The notes below the pieces were generated by a model, which searched no databases, was not told the DNA's origin, and saw nothing but the letters and a program-made list of their open reading frames with translations. From positions 425,213 through 461,897 of the forward strand of contig DF820457.1 of NCBI GenBank assembly GCA_000739515.1: 36,685 nucleotides of DNA, written 5' to 3'. The translations under genes and the position numbers were made by a program. This document shows positions 24,357-32,215 of this stretch, piece after piece (within the stretch, counting starts at the first letter, position 1; every line of letters starts with the position of its first letter). The stretch comes from Candidatus Moduliflexus flocculans (GTDB lineage: Bacteria; Moduliflexota; Moduliflexia; Moduliflexales; Moduliflexaceae).

Positions 24357-26405
24357 ATGATGACTGATACAGGGTTCACAAAACCTTCGGATATTTTAAT
24401 TGTTGACGATACGCTTGCGAATTTGCGGCTGTTGACCGGATTGCTTATGCAAGAAGGGTACAGCGTTCGTCCAGTGCCGGAAGGCCGGCTCGCGTTGAAA
24501 TCGGCGCTGGCGCAGCCGCCGGATTTAATCTTACTAGATATCGTGATGCCCGACATCACAGGCTTCGAAGTCTGTGTCGAACTTAAAGCCCACGATGAGA
24601 CGCGCAATATTCCTATCATTTTTATCAGCGCGTTGAACGAAGTGTTTGATAAAGTTCATGCGTTTGCGGTGGGAGGAGTGGATTATGTGACGAAGCCGTT
24701 TCAGACTGAAGAAGTCTTAGCGCGCATTAAAACTCATCTCAGCCTCACAATTTCGCAAAAACGCCTGCAAGAACAGAATATTTTGCTGCAACAAGAAATC
24801 CAGGAACGACGGCAGGCCGAAACCGCCTTGCAGCAACGAAACGCGCAGTTAGCTTTTTTAGCGCATGTCAGCCAGATGTTTAGTTCGTCTTTAGAATTAC
24901 CGCAAGTGCTGAAAACTGCCCTGACGGAAATTCAGCCCCTGCTTCGCGTGATTTCCGCATCGTTCTGGCTGCTGTCAAGAGACCGCGCGGAGTTAGTTTG
25001 CATGGAAGCGATTGGCCCGAATATTGAAAATATTATGCACTGGCATCTCAATATTGGGGAAGGCATCACCGGATGGGTTGCTCAGCAGGGGAAAAGTGTC
25101 ATTGTGCAGGATACGCGGCTGGATTCTCGCCATATAAAGGCCGTTGATGAGCAGAGCGGCATGGAAGTGCGTTCGATGATTAGTATTCCGCTATGCGTCA
25201 AAGGCGAGGTGATCGGCGTATTGAATGTCGTTGACGAAAAGCCCGGACATTTTTCTCCGGAAGAATTATTGTTGTTGGAACCAATTGCCGCTGCTGCCGC
25301 GATTGCGATTGAAAATGCGCGGTTATATGCCACCGCGCAACAGGAAATCGCCGAACGCGTAGAAGCGGAGCAAGCGTTACGGAGCGCTCATCATGAGCTT
25401 CAGCAAATGTTAGATAATTTGCAACGCACGCAAACTCAACTCATCGAATCCGAGAAAATGGCTGCGCTTGGGCAGCTTATCGCGGGAATCGCGCATGAAA
25501 TTAACTCGCCATTAGGGGCGATTCGTTCTTCGATTGAGAGCATCGCCGCCACGCTCTCGAACAATATCGAACGCCTGCCAGAATTTCTTTTAGCGCTCTC
25601 CCCGGAACGACGGGAGCAGTTCTTTCAACTCGTCCGATATGCCCAGAGCAAAGACCAGTTGCTCTCTTCATGCGAAGAGCGGCAATATGTGCGCGATGTG
25701 TGCGAGATGCTCGCGGAACTGTCGCCCCAAGACCCGCGCCGCATTGCGTCTATGCTTGTAAATATGGGCGTCTATACCGCTGAGGCATTTTCGGCGGTGC
25801 TTCCCTTGCTGCGTGAATCTGAGTATCAAAATATTTTGTTGTATGCCTACCATCTGGCGGGATTGCATGAAAGCACGCAGACGATTATGATGGCAACTGA
25901 ACGCGCCTCAAAAGTGGTCTTTGCCCTGAAAAACTACGCGCGTTACGATCATTCTGCATCTATGGTAGATGCCAATGTGTTGGATGGCATCGAAACCGCG
26001 CTGACGTTGTATTATAGCCAAACCAAGCATCATATTCAGATTGTCCGCCAATATCAAGATATTCCGACAGTGTGTTGTTTTCCTGATGAATTAATTCAGG
26101 TATGGGCAAACCTGATTCATAATGCGTTGCAAGCGATGAGTTACCATGGCACCCTGACGATTCAAGCTGAGCAGCAAAACAATGAGATTGTCGTCGCGAT
26201 TACTGATACGGGCGTTGGGATTCCTGCGCATCTTCTTGAAAAAATATTCGAACCGTTTTTTACGACCAAACCTCCCGGTGAAGGGAGCGGGTTGGGATTG
26301 GATATTGTCAAAAAGATTGTGGAGAAGCATTGCGGCAGTATTCAGGTGACAAGCCAGGTCGGGCAAACGACATTCGCCGTTCGGCTGCCGATGACGCAGC
26401 CATAG
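24357..26405 (+). CDS. REC-GAF histidine kinase with extended DHp region (3)
   Basis: A 682-residue protein. Receiver about 12-130 (DDT at 17-19, Asp61), GAF about 166-323 (GEGITGWVA, SIPLCVKGEVIGVLNV, ENARLY), coiled coil, His380 (GIAHEINSPLGAIRSS), then the same extra helical block, with PDELIQVWANLIHNA giving the N-box Asn589 (209 residues after His). G boxes DTGVGIP and GSGLGLDI are intact. The sequence VVFALK.YARYD is nearly identical in the 19276 paralogue, marking these two as the closer pair. About 160 bp separate it from the GGDEF gene, the largest gap in this half of the array, so a separate promoter is possible. Starts at 24357 and 24360 are both feasible. Confidence 0.92.
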   Translation: MMTDTGFTKPSDILIVDDTLANLRLLTGLLMQEGYSVRPVPEGRLALKSALAQPPDLILLDIVMPDITGFEVCVELKAHDETRNIPIIFISALNEVFDKVHAFAVGGVDYVTKPFQTEEVLARIKTHLSLTISQKRLQEQNILLQQEIQERRQAETALQQRNAQLAFLAHVSQMFSSSLELPQVLKTALTEIQPLLRVISASFWLLSRDRAELVCMEAIGPNIENIMHWHLNIGEGITGWVAQQGKSVIVQDTRLDSRHIKAVDEQSGMEVRSMISIPLCVKGEVIGVLNVVDEKPGHFSPEELLLLEPIAAAAAIAIENARLYATAQQEIAERVEAEQALRSAHHELQQMLDNLQRTQTQLIESEKMAALGQLIAGIAHEINSPLGAIRSSIESIAATLSNNIERLPEFLLALSPERREQFFQLVRYAQSKDQLLSSCEERQYVRDVCEMLAELSPQDPRRIASMLVNMGVYTAEAFSAVLPLLRESEYQNILLYAYHLAGLHESTQTIMMATERASKVVFALKNYARYDHSASMVDANVLDGIETALTLYYSQTKHHIQIVRQYQDIPTVCCFPDELIQVWANLIHNALQAMSYHGTLTIQAEQQNNEIVVAITDTGVGIPAHLLEKIFEPFFTTKPPGEGSGLGLDIVKKIVEKHCGSIQVTSQVGQTTFAVRLPMTQP

Positions 26406-26493
26406 GAGGATGACGTTCTTCTGCGATGCCATCGCCTTCAGTGATGAAACTGTGGTGGCTATATCGAACATCAATACAACGAGGTCTATTGAT

Positions 26494-27051
26494 ATGATGC
26501 AGCATTTATATGGGTTGAAGAACCTTCTGCACGAAGAAGGGATTTTCTTTTGTCTCAGCGGGCCGATTTCTCAGAAATTTGTCAGCGAAATCGGCGCCAT
26601 GCTGGAACAAAAAATGAGCATGGAAAAGGCAAGTCGCACCACCATTCTCAGAGTGTTTTCCCTCGTCGTGGAAAAAATGCAAAACATTATCCATTATTCC
26701 GACGAAAAAGTCTTAGACGAAAATAGTAGTGATGACATGGAAAAACCGCTGAGTTTCGGCATTATTGCTATCGGCTATGAACACGAGCAATATTTTGTGT
26801 TAAGCGGCAATCTTGTCGCGATCGATAAAGTCGAGCGATTACGGCAACGTTTAGAACTGATTCAGCGTATGAGTAAAGACGAACTAAAAGAATACTATCG
26901 TGAACAGCGCCGTAAAGAGCCGGAAATTGGGAGCAAAGGGGCTGGATTAGGCTTGCTTGAAATTGCGAAAAAAGCCAGCATGCCGATAGAATTTGATTTT
27001 ACTCCAGTTGATGATTCGGTGTCTTTTTTTTCGATGAAAACAATCATTTAA
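26494..27051 (+). CDS. siaB: SiaB family protein kinase
   Basis: A 185-residue cytoplasmic protein of the SiaB family, a GHKL-fold Ser/Thr kinase that phosphorylates SiaC. Visible features are an N-box-like VVEKMQNIIHYS and a G2-like loop GSKGAGLGLLEIAKKA near the C-terminus, with FTPVDDSVSFFSMK closing. I place the start at the ATG 26494, which GAGG precedes at suitable distance; the frame remains open back to 26410 but the extra residues show no family similarity. In Pseudomonas the SiaABCD pathway controls aggregation through the diguanylate cyclase SiaD; the antagonistic phosphatase SiaA is not seen here. Confidence 0.85.
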   Translation: MMQHLYGLKNLLHEEGIFFCLSGPISQKFVSEIGAMLEQKMSMEKASRTTILRVFSLVVEKMQNIIHYSDEKVLDENSSDDMEKPLSFGIIAIGYEHEQYFVLSGNLVAIDKVERLRQRLELIQRMSKDELKEYYREQRRKEPEIGSKGAGLGLLEIAKKASMPIEFDFTPVDDSVSFFSMKTII

Positions 27052-27101
27052 CAGACGAAAGTCGGCTTCGGATTGAAGAGTGGGAACACGAGGAAAGAGT
27101 T

Positions 27102-27488
27102 ATGAAAAATTTGATTATTGACGCAACCGACTGTACGCCTTCGATTTATTTTGACGCGCAAGAACACCTGTTGGAAATTCGAGGAACATCCTACCCTGAA
27201 AATACCGCCGCCTTCTATGCGCCGGTTTTTTCCTGGTTAGATGAATACTTTGCCAATATCGAAGAGGGGGAGATTACCGTTAATGTTGAAATCGTGTATT
27301 TCAACAGCGGGTCGTCAAAAGCGTTGTTAGAGTTCTTCGATTTGCTTGATGATGCGGCATTTCGAGGAATGGGAGTTACCGTAAACTGGATTTACGAACA
27401 AGATGATGAAGATATGCGCGAATATGGCGAAGAGTTTGTCGAAGATTTTCGCCGTATCGGATTTCATTTTGTGAAAAAAATAAAATGA
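27102..27488 (+). CDS. siaC: SiaC family regulatory phosphoprotein (DUF1987)
   Basis: A 128-residue acidic protein matching SiaC/DUF1987: TPSIYFD near the N-terminus, the strand ITVNVEIVYFNSGSSKALLEFFDLL (58-82), and a VNWIYEQDDEDMREYGEEF stretch. In Pseudomonas aeruginosa SiaC, unphosphorylated protein binds and activates the diguanylate cyclase SiaD, and the phosphosite (Thr68, from memory) falls in the YFNTSSSK motif. The equivalent residue here is Ser69, which could still be phosphorylated by a Ser/Thr kinase. It follows siaB by 50 bp. The REC-GGDEF proteins of this array are candidate targets. Confidence 0.85.
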   Translation: MKNLIIDATDCTPSIYFDAQEHLLEIRGTSYPENTAAFYAPVFSWLDEYFANIEEGEITVNVEIVYFNSGSSKALLEFFDLLDDAAFRGMGVTVNWIYEQDDEDMREYGEEFVEDFRRIGFHFVKKIK

Positions 27489-28819
27489 CATATCACGACA
27501 GCAAAAAAGCAATGCCCCTGATACACATCGCCTCACTTGTTTCGATTTCTGCTGCTCTGCGCAACGGAACCCGCGATGTGCATGATTATCTGCGCGAAAT
27601 ATGTGAGCGGATTGAGGCGCTTGAGCCTGATGTGCAGGCGTTTGTGCCGGAAACTGACCGACGCGAACGGTTAATGCGGGAGGCAGACGCCCTGCTCGCG
27701 CGATTTCCTGATCCGGCTTCGCGCCCGCCGCTCTTCGGCGTCCTGGTTGGAGTGAAAGATATTTTCCGCGTCAACGGATTTCCGACGCAGGCGGGCAGTT
27801 TGCTGCCTGCCGAACTATTGGCTGGCGAGGAAGCGGCATGCGTGACACGATTAAAACAGGCGGGAGCGCTTATTGCTGGAAAAACAGTGACTACAGAATT
27901 CGCCTATTTTGAGCCGGGGCCGACACGCAATCCGCATAATCTTGCGCATACGCCTGGCGGATCCAGCAGCGGTTCGGCAGCGGGGGTGGCGAGCGGCTTT
28001 TTTCCGCTTGCGCTCGGTTCGCAGACCATTGGCTCAATCATTCGTCCGGCGGCCTATTGCGGAATTGTCGGGTTGAAACCGAGTTTTAATCGTATTCCGA
28101 CGTCCGGAATGCTCTATTTCTCGCCATCTGCCGATCATGTCGGCATAGTGACGCAAGATATTGAGGGAATGGAACTCGTCTGTTCCGTGCTTTGCCAGGG
28201 ATGGCAGACGGTTGCGCCATCCACGACGCTTCCCACGCTTGGCGTTCCCGAAGGCGAGTATCTCGCACAGGCTTCAGAAGATGGACGGTCTGCATTTTTC
28301 GAGCAGATAACTCAACTGACGCAGGTTGGTTTTGCTGTCAAACAGATTCCGATGTTTGCCGATATTCAAGCGATTAATCAGCGCCATCGTCTGATGACTC
28401 TCGCTGAAGCGGCGCGAGAACATGCCGCCTGGTTTGCTGAATATCGAGATCGCTATCGCCCGCGCCTGGCGGATGCGATTCTGCAAGGCGAACAGGTGAC
28501 GCCGGAAACGCTACAGGCAGGGCGGATGTCGCAAATGGAACTGCGGCAGCGGCTTGAAGAGGCGCAACGACGGCATGGCATTGATCTCTGGATTTCCCCG
28601 GCAGCAACTGGCGAAGCGCCAGTAGGGATTCAGGCTACCGGCGACCCGAATATGAATCTTCCCTGGACGCATGCTGGCGTTCCGACGGTGACGATTCCCG
28701 CAAGATTGTCTCGCAACGGTTTGCCGCTCGGCCTGCAATGCAGTGCTGGTTTTTGGCAAGATGAGCGGTTGTTGGTCTGGGGGAAATCTATCAGCGCAGC
28801 CCTCAGGATATCGCGCTAA
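27485..28819 (+). CDS. Amidase signature family enzyme
   Basis: A 444-residue cytoplasmic hydrolase of the amidase signature family (Ser-cisSer-Lys triad). Lys91 is in VGVKDIFRV, the Ser-rich loop GGSSSGSAAG is at 158-167 (cis-Ser), and GSQTIGSIIRPAAYCG (178-193) gives nucleophile Ser184. The Q in place of D in GSDT is common in the allophanate-hydrolase-like and COG0154 branches, so this is not a standard GatA; the substrate is unknown. Its ATG lies in the ATGA overlapping the siaC stop, so it is translated with siaC, an unusual neighbour for this enzyme. The length is a little short for the family, with a compact C-terminal half. Confidence 0.87.
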   Translation: MTYHDSKKAMPLIHIASLVSISAALRNGTRDVHDYLREICERIEALEPDVQAFVPETDRRERLMREADALLARFPDPASRPPLFGVLVGVKDIFRVNGFPTQAGSLLPAELLAGEEAACVTRLKQAGALIAGKTVTTEFAYFEPGPTRNPHNLAHTPGGSSSGSAAGVASGFFPLALGSQTIGSIIRPAAYCGIVGLKPSFNRIPTSGMLYFSPSADHVGIVTQDIEGMELVCSVLCQGWQTVAPSTTLPTLGVPEGEYLAQASEDGRSAFFEQITQLTQVGFAVKQIPMFADIQAINQRHRLMTLAEAAREHAAWFAEYRDRYRPRLADAILQGEQVTPETLQAGRMSQMELRQRLEEAQRRHGIDLWISPAATGEAPVGIQATGDPNMNLPWTHAGVPTVTIPARLSRNGLPLGLQCSAGFWQDERLLVWGKSISAALRISR

Positions 28820-29237
28820 TATAGCAATAACGTATGCGGCATCTCTGTGAGAATTATTGTTTGGTATAAGTTAGACTGTATGATGAGATTCATTTGGGGG
28901 AATGTCGAATTTTTTTACAGAGGTAATTTTCGCAAAACCCCTTTATTTTGGCGATGATACACTCTTTAATCGCCAGTATCTTTCTTGTATGATGTCGGTT
29001 TTTTTTACACATATAGGTATAAGACCTGTTTTTTAATTCAAGAATGAATATATTGATGAATGTTGAGCTTTTACTAAAAAACATATTTTTTCTCTTTATT
29101 TTATAAGTAGTTACGCATTTTTATCTGAAGAGTAGATGACGGATTCTCTTCTATGGCATATTATTTGCTTATATATATTGCTGAATATATAAACATTATC
29201 ATGAAGGTCAATCGTTGGAGTGGAGGATTAATTTCTT
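28820..29237 (+). other. AT-rich intergenic region with promoter for the PEP-CTERM gene
   Basis: A markedly AT-rich interval. I see a 7-bp inverted repeat TGGCGAT/ATCGCCA (28949-28955, 28969-28975), two T-runs followed by TACA, and the promoter listed next. No supported gene and no recognisable c-di-GMP riboswitch aptamer is present. Confidence 0.6.
29165..29193 (+). promoter_or_regulatory. Sigma-70 type promoter of the PEP-CTERM gene
   Basis: TTGCTT (29165-29170) is followed after exactly 17 nt by TATAAA (29188-29193). Transcription near 29200 would give a leader of about 38 nt carrying GGAGG at 29222-29226. Confidence 0.6.
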
Positions 29238-30224
29238 ATGAAGTCTCGTTCGAATATGGTTCTTGGGCTTGCGATTGTGGCGGCGTTTTCGTTATTTCCT
29301 ATTCAGACAATGGCTCTGGGGTTAGGGACTGCTGGGCAATATAATACGTTTGTGTTTGAAGATTTTACCGGCACTTCCTCCGATACAGAGGGCAAATTAG
29401 CTGTCGGCGGAAACGCGACATTAACGGGGTACGATGTTGGCTTGAAGGCAAGCGACACAAACAATGTGTTGGTGGTTGGTAAAAATTTGAATTATACAAA
29501 TGGTGAAATTCGCGGAAATGCTGTGGTTGGTGGAAATATTACCTCAACAGGCGCGACTTTTAAAGGAACGACGTTGCAAAATCAGAGTGCCTTGCCAATA
29601 GATTTTGCGGCTGAAGAAGCCTATTTAAAAGAGCTATCGAGGAATTTAGCTGGTATTATCGCAAACGGCACGACCCAAAATCAGTGGGGGGGCTTGCAAT
29701 TGGCGGGCGATGGGAAAAGTAGTTTACAGGTGTTTAATGTGGATGGCAACGCATTAAGTAGTTCTACCTGGTTTGATATTCAGAACCTTGCGCAGGATGC
29801 TACTGTTGTCTTTAACGTCTCTGGCGATGTGAGCGGATTTAGTAACATGGGGATGTGGGCACTGGATGCCATTAAAAACAAAGTGCTCTTTAATTTTTAT
29901 GAAGCGACAACTGTGAATATCGGCAGTGTTGCTGTATTAGGCAGTATTCTTGCTCCGACAGCCCAAATTAATACAACGGCAGGCGCGGTGATCTGGGGAA
30001 CGACGATTGCGAAATCCTGGACAGGTTCTGCGCAGCAAAACACAACAACAACAGCGCAGCAAAATTATGTTCCATTTACAGGCGAACTCCCAACGCCGGT
30101 TCCGACACAAGTCATTACGCAGCCGCCTGTTGACGTAACCCCAGTTCCTGAGCCGACAACGTTGCTCTTGCTTGGACTCGGAGTGCTTGGCGTTGCCAGC
30201 GCGGTTCGCAAGGGGCGCAAATAA
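29238..30224 (+). CDS. Choice-of-anchor A family protein with PEP-CTERM sorting signal
   Basis: A 328-residue secreted protein. A Sec signal peptide covers about residues 1-26 (hydrophobic LGLAIVAAFSLF, then TMA). The body is rich in Gly, Asn and Thr and has the choice-of-anchor-A pattern: FVFEDFTGTSSDTEGKLAVGGNATL, VVGGNI, a hydrophobic VAVLGSILAPTAQI block, and NTTAGAVIWGTTIA. A Pro/Thr linker (about 280-300) precedes VPEPTTLLLLGLGVLGVASA and a basic tail, the PEP-CTERM signal recognised by exosortase. It is therefore likely an extracellular or surface matrix protein. No exosortase gene is in the window. It has its own promoter and terminator. Confidence 0.9.
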   Translation: MKSRSNMVLGLAIVAAFSLFPIQTMALGLGTAGQYNTFVFEDFTGTSSDTEGKLAVGGNATLTGYDVGLKASDTNNVLVVGKNLNYTNGEIRGNAVVGGNITSTGATFKGTTLQNQSALPIDFAAEEAYLKELSRNLAGIIANGTTQNQWGGLQLAGDGKSSLQVFNVDGNALSSSTWFDIQNLAQDATVVFNVSGDVSGFSNMGMWALDAIKNKVLFNFYEATTVNIGSVAVLGSILAPTAQINTTAGAVIWGTTIAKSWTGSAQQNTTTTAQQNYVPFTGELPTPVPTQVITQPPVDVTPVPEPTTLLLLGLGVLGVASAVRKGRK

Positions 30225-30242
30225 TTTACAAGATTGAGATTG

Positions 30243-30274
30243 CCCGGCAGGAGAAATCCTGCCGGGTTTTTTTT
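30243..30274 (+). terminator. Rho-independent terminator of the PEP-CTERM gene
   Basis: A perfect 10-bp stem CCCGGCAGGA/TCCTGCCGGG with a GAAA tetraloop is followed by eight T. It lies 18 nt after the stop codon. Confidence 0.95.
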
Positions 30275-30328
30275 GTGTCTTCTGCTTCTCTCAGGTAGAT
30301 GTGTTGGCTCTGAACTGATGGAGACAGG

Positions 30329-30359
30329 GCTGTCAGACACCTTCAAGGTGTCTGACAGC
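30329..30359. repeat. 31-nt palindromic repeat, copy B (perfect)
   Basis: Arms GCTGTCAGACACCTT (30329-30343) and AAGGTGTCTGACAGC (30345-30359) pair perfectly around one central base. A short TTTT follows. An adjacent imperfect hairpin (CCTTGATCACAA/TTGTGGTCAAGG, 30364-30391) comes immediately after. Confidence 0.92.
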
Positions 30360-30629
30360 TTTTCCTTGATCACAACGTATTGTGGTCAAGGTGGTAGATT
30401 GTAAAGCCCCCCTGCCCGTTATCCAATCAATCTTATTCCTTCTTTTCAAGAACTTATACCAATAATTTGCCTCTGTTGCGATTTCTCTAAAATTCTCGCG
30501 TACAATTTTTTATCGGCCTCATATTTTTTGTAACCATTCCGAATTTTCTTCCGACATTCTCTCATGACAGCAGAAATACCGCTGCATGGCTTTGCGCAAA
30601 GCTCAAGAGCGCTGTTTTGTATATTGCGC

Positions 30630-30653
30630 CAGTCGAAACCGGAGTTTCGACTG
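30630..30653. repeat. Perfect 10-bp hairpin upstream of the LTxxQ gene
   Basis: CAGTCGAAAC (30630-30639) and GTTTCGACTG (30644-30653) are separated by CGGA. It lies 44 nt before the start codon at 30698, so it is probably in the leader and could affect translation or serve as a protein site. Confidence 0.7.
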
Positions 30654-30697
30654 ACACCACAAACGATGAACATTCTATTTTTAGGAGAAAAAAATCT

Positions 30698-31507
30698 ATG
30701 AAAGCACGCATATTGAAACGCCTTGCCATCGGTTGCCTTATCGCTTCAGGAATCGGCGCGGCTGCTTTTACAATAACCCAACACGCTGCCGCCGCAGCCA
30801 AAGAACGCGTTGGCATGATGGGCGCAGGATTTATGAACGCTGATGTCATCCTGGCGAGAATGAAAGAGAGGCTTGCGCTGACCGAAGAACAGGAAGCAAA
30901 GCTCCGCCCGATGATCGAAGAAAAGCTTGACAAATGGCGCAACTTGCATGAGTCGTCGCATGGGGAAATGCGCGAGCGCTTTGCGGCAATGATGCAGGAA
31001 CGTGAGACGATGTGGACGCAGATGAAGCAGGAATTGGCCGCGATTCTGACGCCGGAGCAGATGGCGCAAGTTGAACAGTTCCGGGAAGAACGTTTTGGGC
31101 GATTGGCGAAATTTGCCGGACGATTTCATGAAGGTGGCGCGAAAATTCACGAAGCGTTGGCGGCGTTGAATCTTACGCCTGACCAGAAACAGCAATTGCT
31201 TTCGATGTTCATGGACAATCGCGACACGCGGAAGCAAGGGCTTCAGGCGTTTATCGCCCTGCATAAAGAATTGAGCGATCTGCTGTTGACGCAAGAATTT
31301 GATGAGCAGCAGGTGCGCGCGCTGTTTCAGAAAAATTCAGGAGAATTGGAAAATCTCTTTGTGCAACATGCGAAAATGTTAGCGGAGATGAAAGCTATTC
31401 TGACGCCGGAACAGGTTGAAATGTTGAAGCAGAAACAGAGCGAACTCTTTGATCGGTTGGAACAACATGCGCAGGCGGGCGACGGTGAAAATTCGCGCTG
31501 GTTCTGA
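30698..31507 (+). CDS. Periplasmic Spy/CpxP-like LTxxQ protein with duplicated domain
   Basis: A 269-residue protein with a signal peptide (1-34, ending HAAAAA) and a long, charged, helical mature part. Four LTxxQ motifs are present: 61-65, 117-121, 159-163 and 235-239. Spy and CpxP have two per chain, so this is an internal duplication of the Spy-type cradle domain. Family members are periplasmic chaperones or envelope-stress and metal-response proteins. The ATG at 30698 follows TAGGAG. The gene is followed by a hairpin and then an ECF sigma factor gene, which suggests it belongs to that regulon or operon. Confidence 0.88.
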   Translation: MKARILKRLAIGCLIASGIGAAAFTITQHAAAAAKERVGMMGAGFMNADVILARMKERLALTEEQEAKLRPMIEEKLDKWRNLHESSHGEMRERFAAMMQERETMWTQMKQELAAILTPEQMAQVEQFREERFGRLAKFAGRFHEGGAKIHEALAALNLTPDQKQQLLSMFMDNRDTRKQGLQAFIALHKELSDLLLTQEFDEQQVRALFQKNSGELENLFVQHAKMLAEMKAILTPEQVEMLKQKQSELFDRLEQHAQAGDGENSRWF

Positions 31508-31521
31508 CGAGCGAAGAATTA

Positions 31522-31546
31522 CGCGGATACAGACTGTGTATCCGCG
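31522..31546 (+). other. Hairpin between the LTxxQ and sigma-factor genes
   Basis: A perfect 10-bp stem CGCGGATACA/TGTATCCGCG with a GACTG loop. There is no T-tract, so it is not a standard terminator. It may lower expression of the downstream regulatory genes relative to the abundant periplasmic protein, or protect the upstream mRNA 3' end. Confidence 0.7.
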
Positions 31547-31572
31547 CAGTTCCCACCAACACGCGACATTTC

Positions 31573-32172
31573 ATGTTGACCGATACGGATATTATTCGCC
31601 AGGTACTTGACGGCAAAATCAATGCGTTCGAAGTGCTGCTCGAACGATACCAGCAGCACGTGTTGCGCATTGTGAAAAAACATATTCCATTCGACCTGGT
31701 CGAAGAGGTGGCGCATGATGTTTTTGTCCGGGTTTATCAGGCACTGCCGTCGTGCAAGCAGCCGGAGCGATTTCCGCAATGGCTGTCGGCGGTCGCCGTG
31801 CGAACATGCTATGATTTCTGGCGCGAGCGGTATCGCAAGCGCGAAGTGCCAATGAGTTCGCTTTCGGAACAGCAGCAGCGTTGGGTGGATAGGGTGATCT
31901 CCACTCAATCGCAAGAGGCGCAGGTGCGTCATGACACGGATCACGATGGGCATGAGGCGCTGTACTGGGCGTTAAGCAAATTATCGGCGGAAGACCGCAT
32001 GGTTGTGGAGTTAGTCCATCTTGAAGGCTATTCGCATAAAGACGCGGCAAATCTTTTGGGGTGGAGCACTGCGAATGTCAAAATTCGGGCGTTCCGCGCT
32101 CGTAAACAATTGCATAAATTCTTGACTCACGAAAAGAATGCCCCTTATTCCAGAAGCCTTACGGATGTCTGA
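31573..32172 (+). CDS. ECF-type RNA polymerase sigma factor
   Basis: A 199-residue sigma-70 family protein with only regions 2 and 4. Region 2 (about 15-90) has AFEVLLERYQQHVLRIVKKH, EEVAHDVFVRVYQAL and WLSAVAVRTCYDFWRER. Region 4 (about 130-185) has WALSKLSAEDRMVVELVHLEGYSHKDAANLLGWSTANVKIRAFRARKQLHKFL, a clear helix-turn-helix. It would direct RNA polymerase to an envelope-stress or metal regulon. The two following genes have the properties of its membrane anti-sigma and periplasmic sensor. The ribosome site before the ATG is weak. Confidence 0.92.
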   Translation: MLTDTDIIRQVLDGKINAFEVLLERYQQHVLRIVKKHIPFDLVEEVAHDVFVRVYQALPSCKQPERFPQWLSAVAVRTCYDFWRERYRKREVPMSSLSEQQQRWVDRVISTQSQEAQVRHDTDHDGHEALYWALSKLSAEDRMVVELVHLEGYSHKDAANLLGWSTANVKIRAFRARKQLHKFLTHEKNAPYSRSLTDV

Positions 32173-32215
32173 ACATTGTAAGGTTGTCTCTGAACACACG
32201 GGTAAATAAAGAATA

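Larger units (their letters stand above)
30225..30697. other. Intergenic region with terminator and three hairpins
   Basis: About 470 bp without a supported gene. It holds the PEP-CTERM terminator, palindrome copy B, a second hairpin (30364-30391), a 10-bp hairpin at 30630, and the ribosome site of the next gene. A 75-codon minus-strand frame (30446-30673) is doubtful. Confidence 0.6.

Noticed and set aside
28890..29084. 64-codon minus-strand frame in the AT-rich interval
   Set aside because: Lysine/isoleucine-rich translation typical of random AT-rich sequence; no ribosome site.
28820..29237. Possible c-di-GMP riboswitch before the PEP-CTERM gene
   Set aside because: The conserved GEMM core and tetraloop/receptor could not be found, and the mapped promoter leaves only about 38 nt of leader.
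30446..30673. 75-codon minus-strand frame in the gap before the LTxxQ gene
   Set aside because: It contains a plausible basic helical stretch and could be a gene remnant, but its 5' end lies in a 10-bp hairpin and there is no clear ribosome site or family match.
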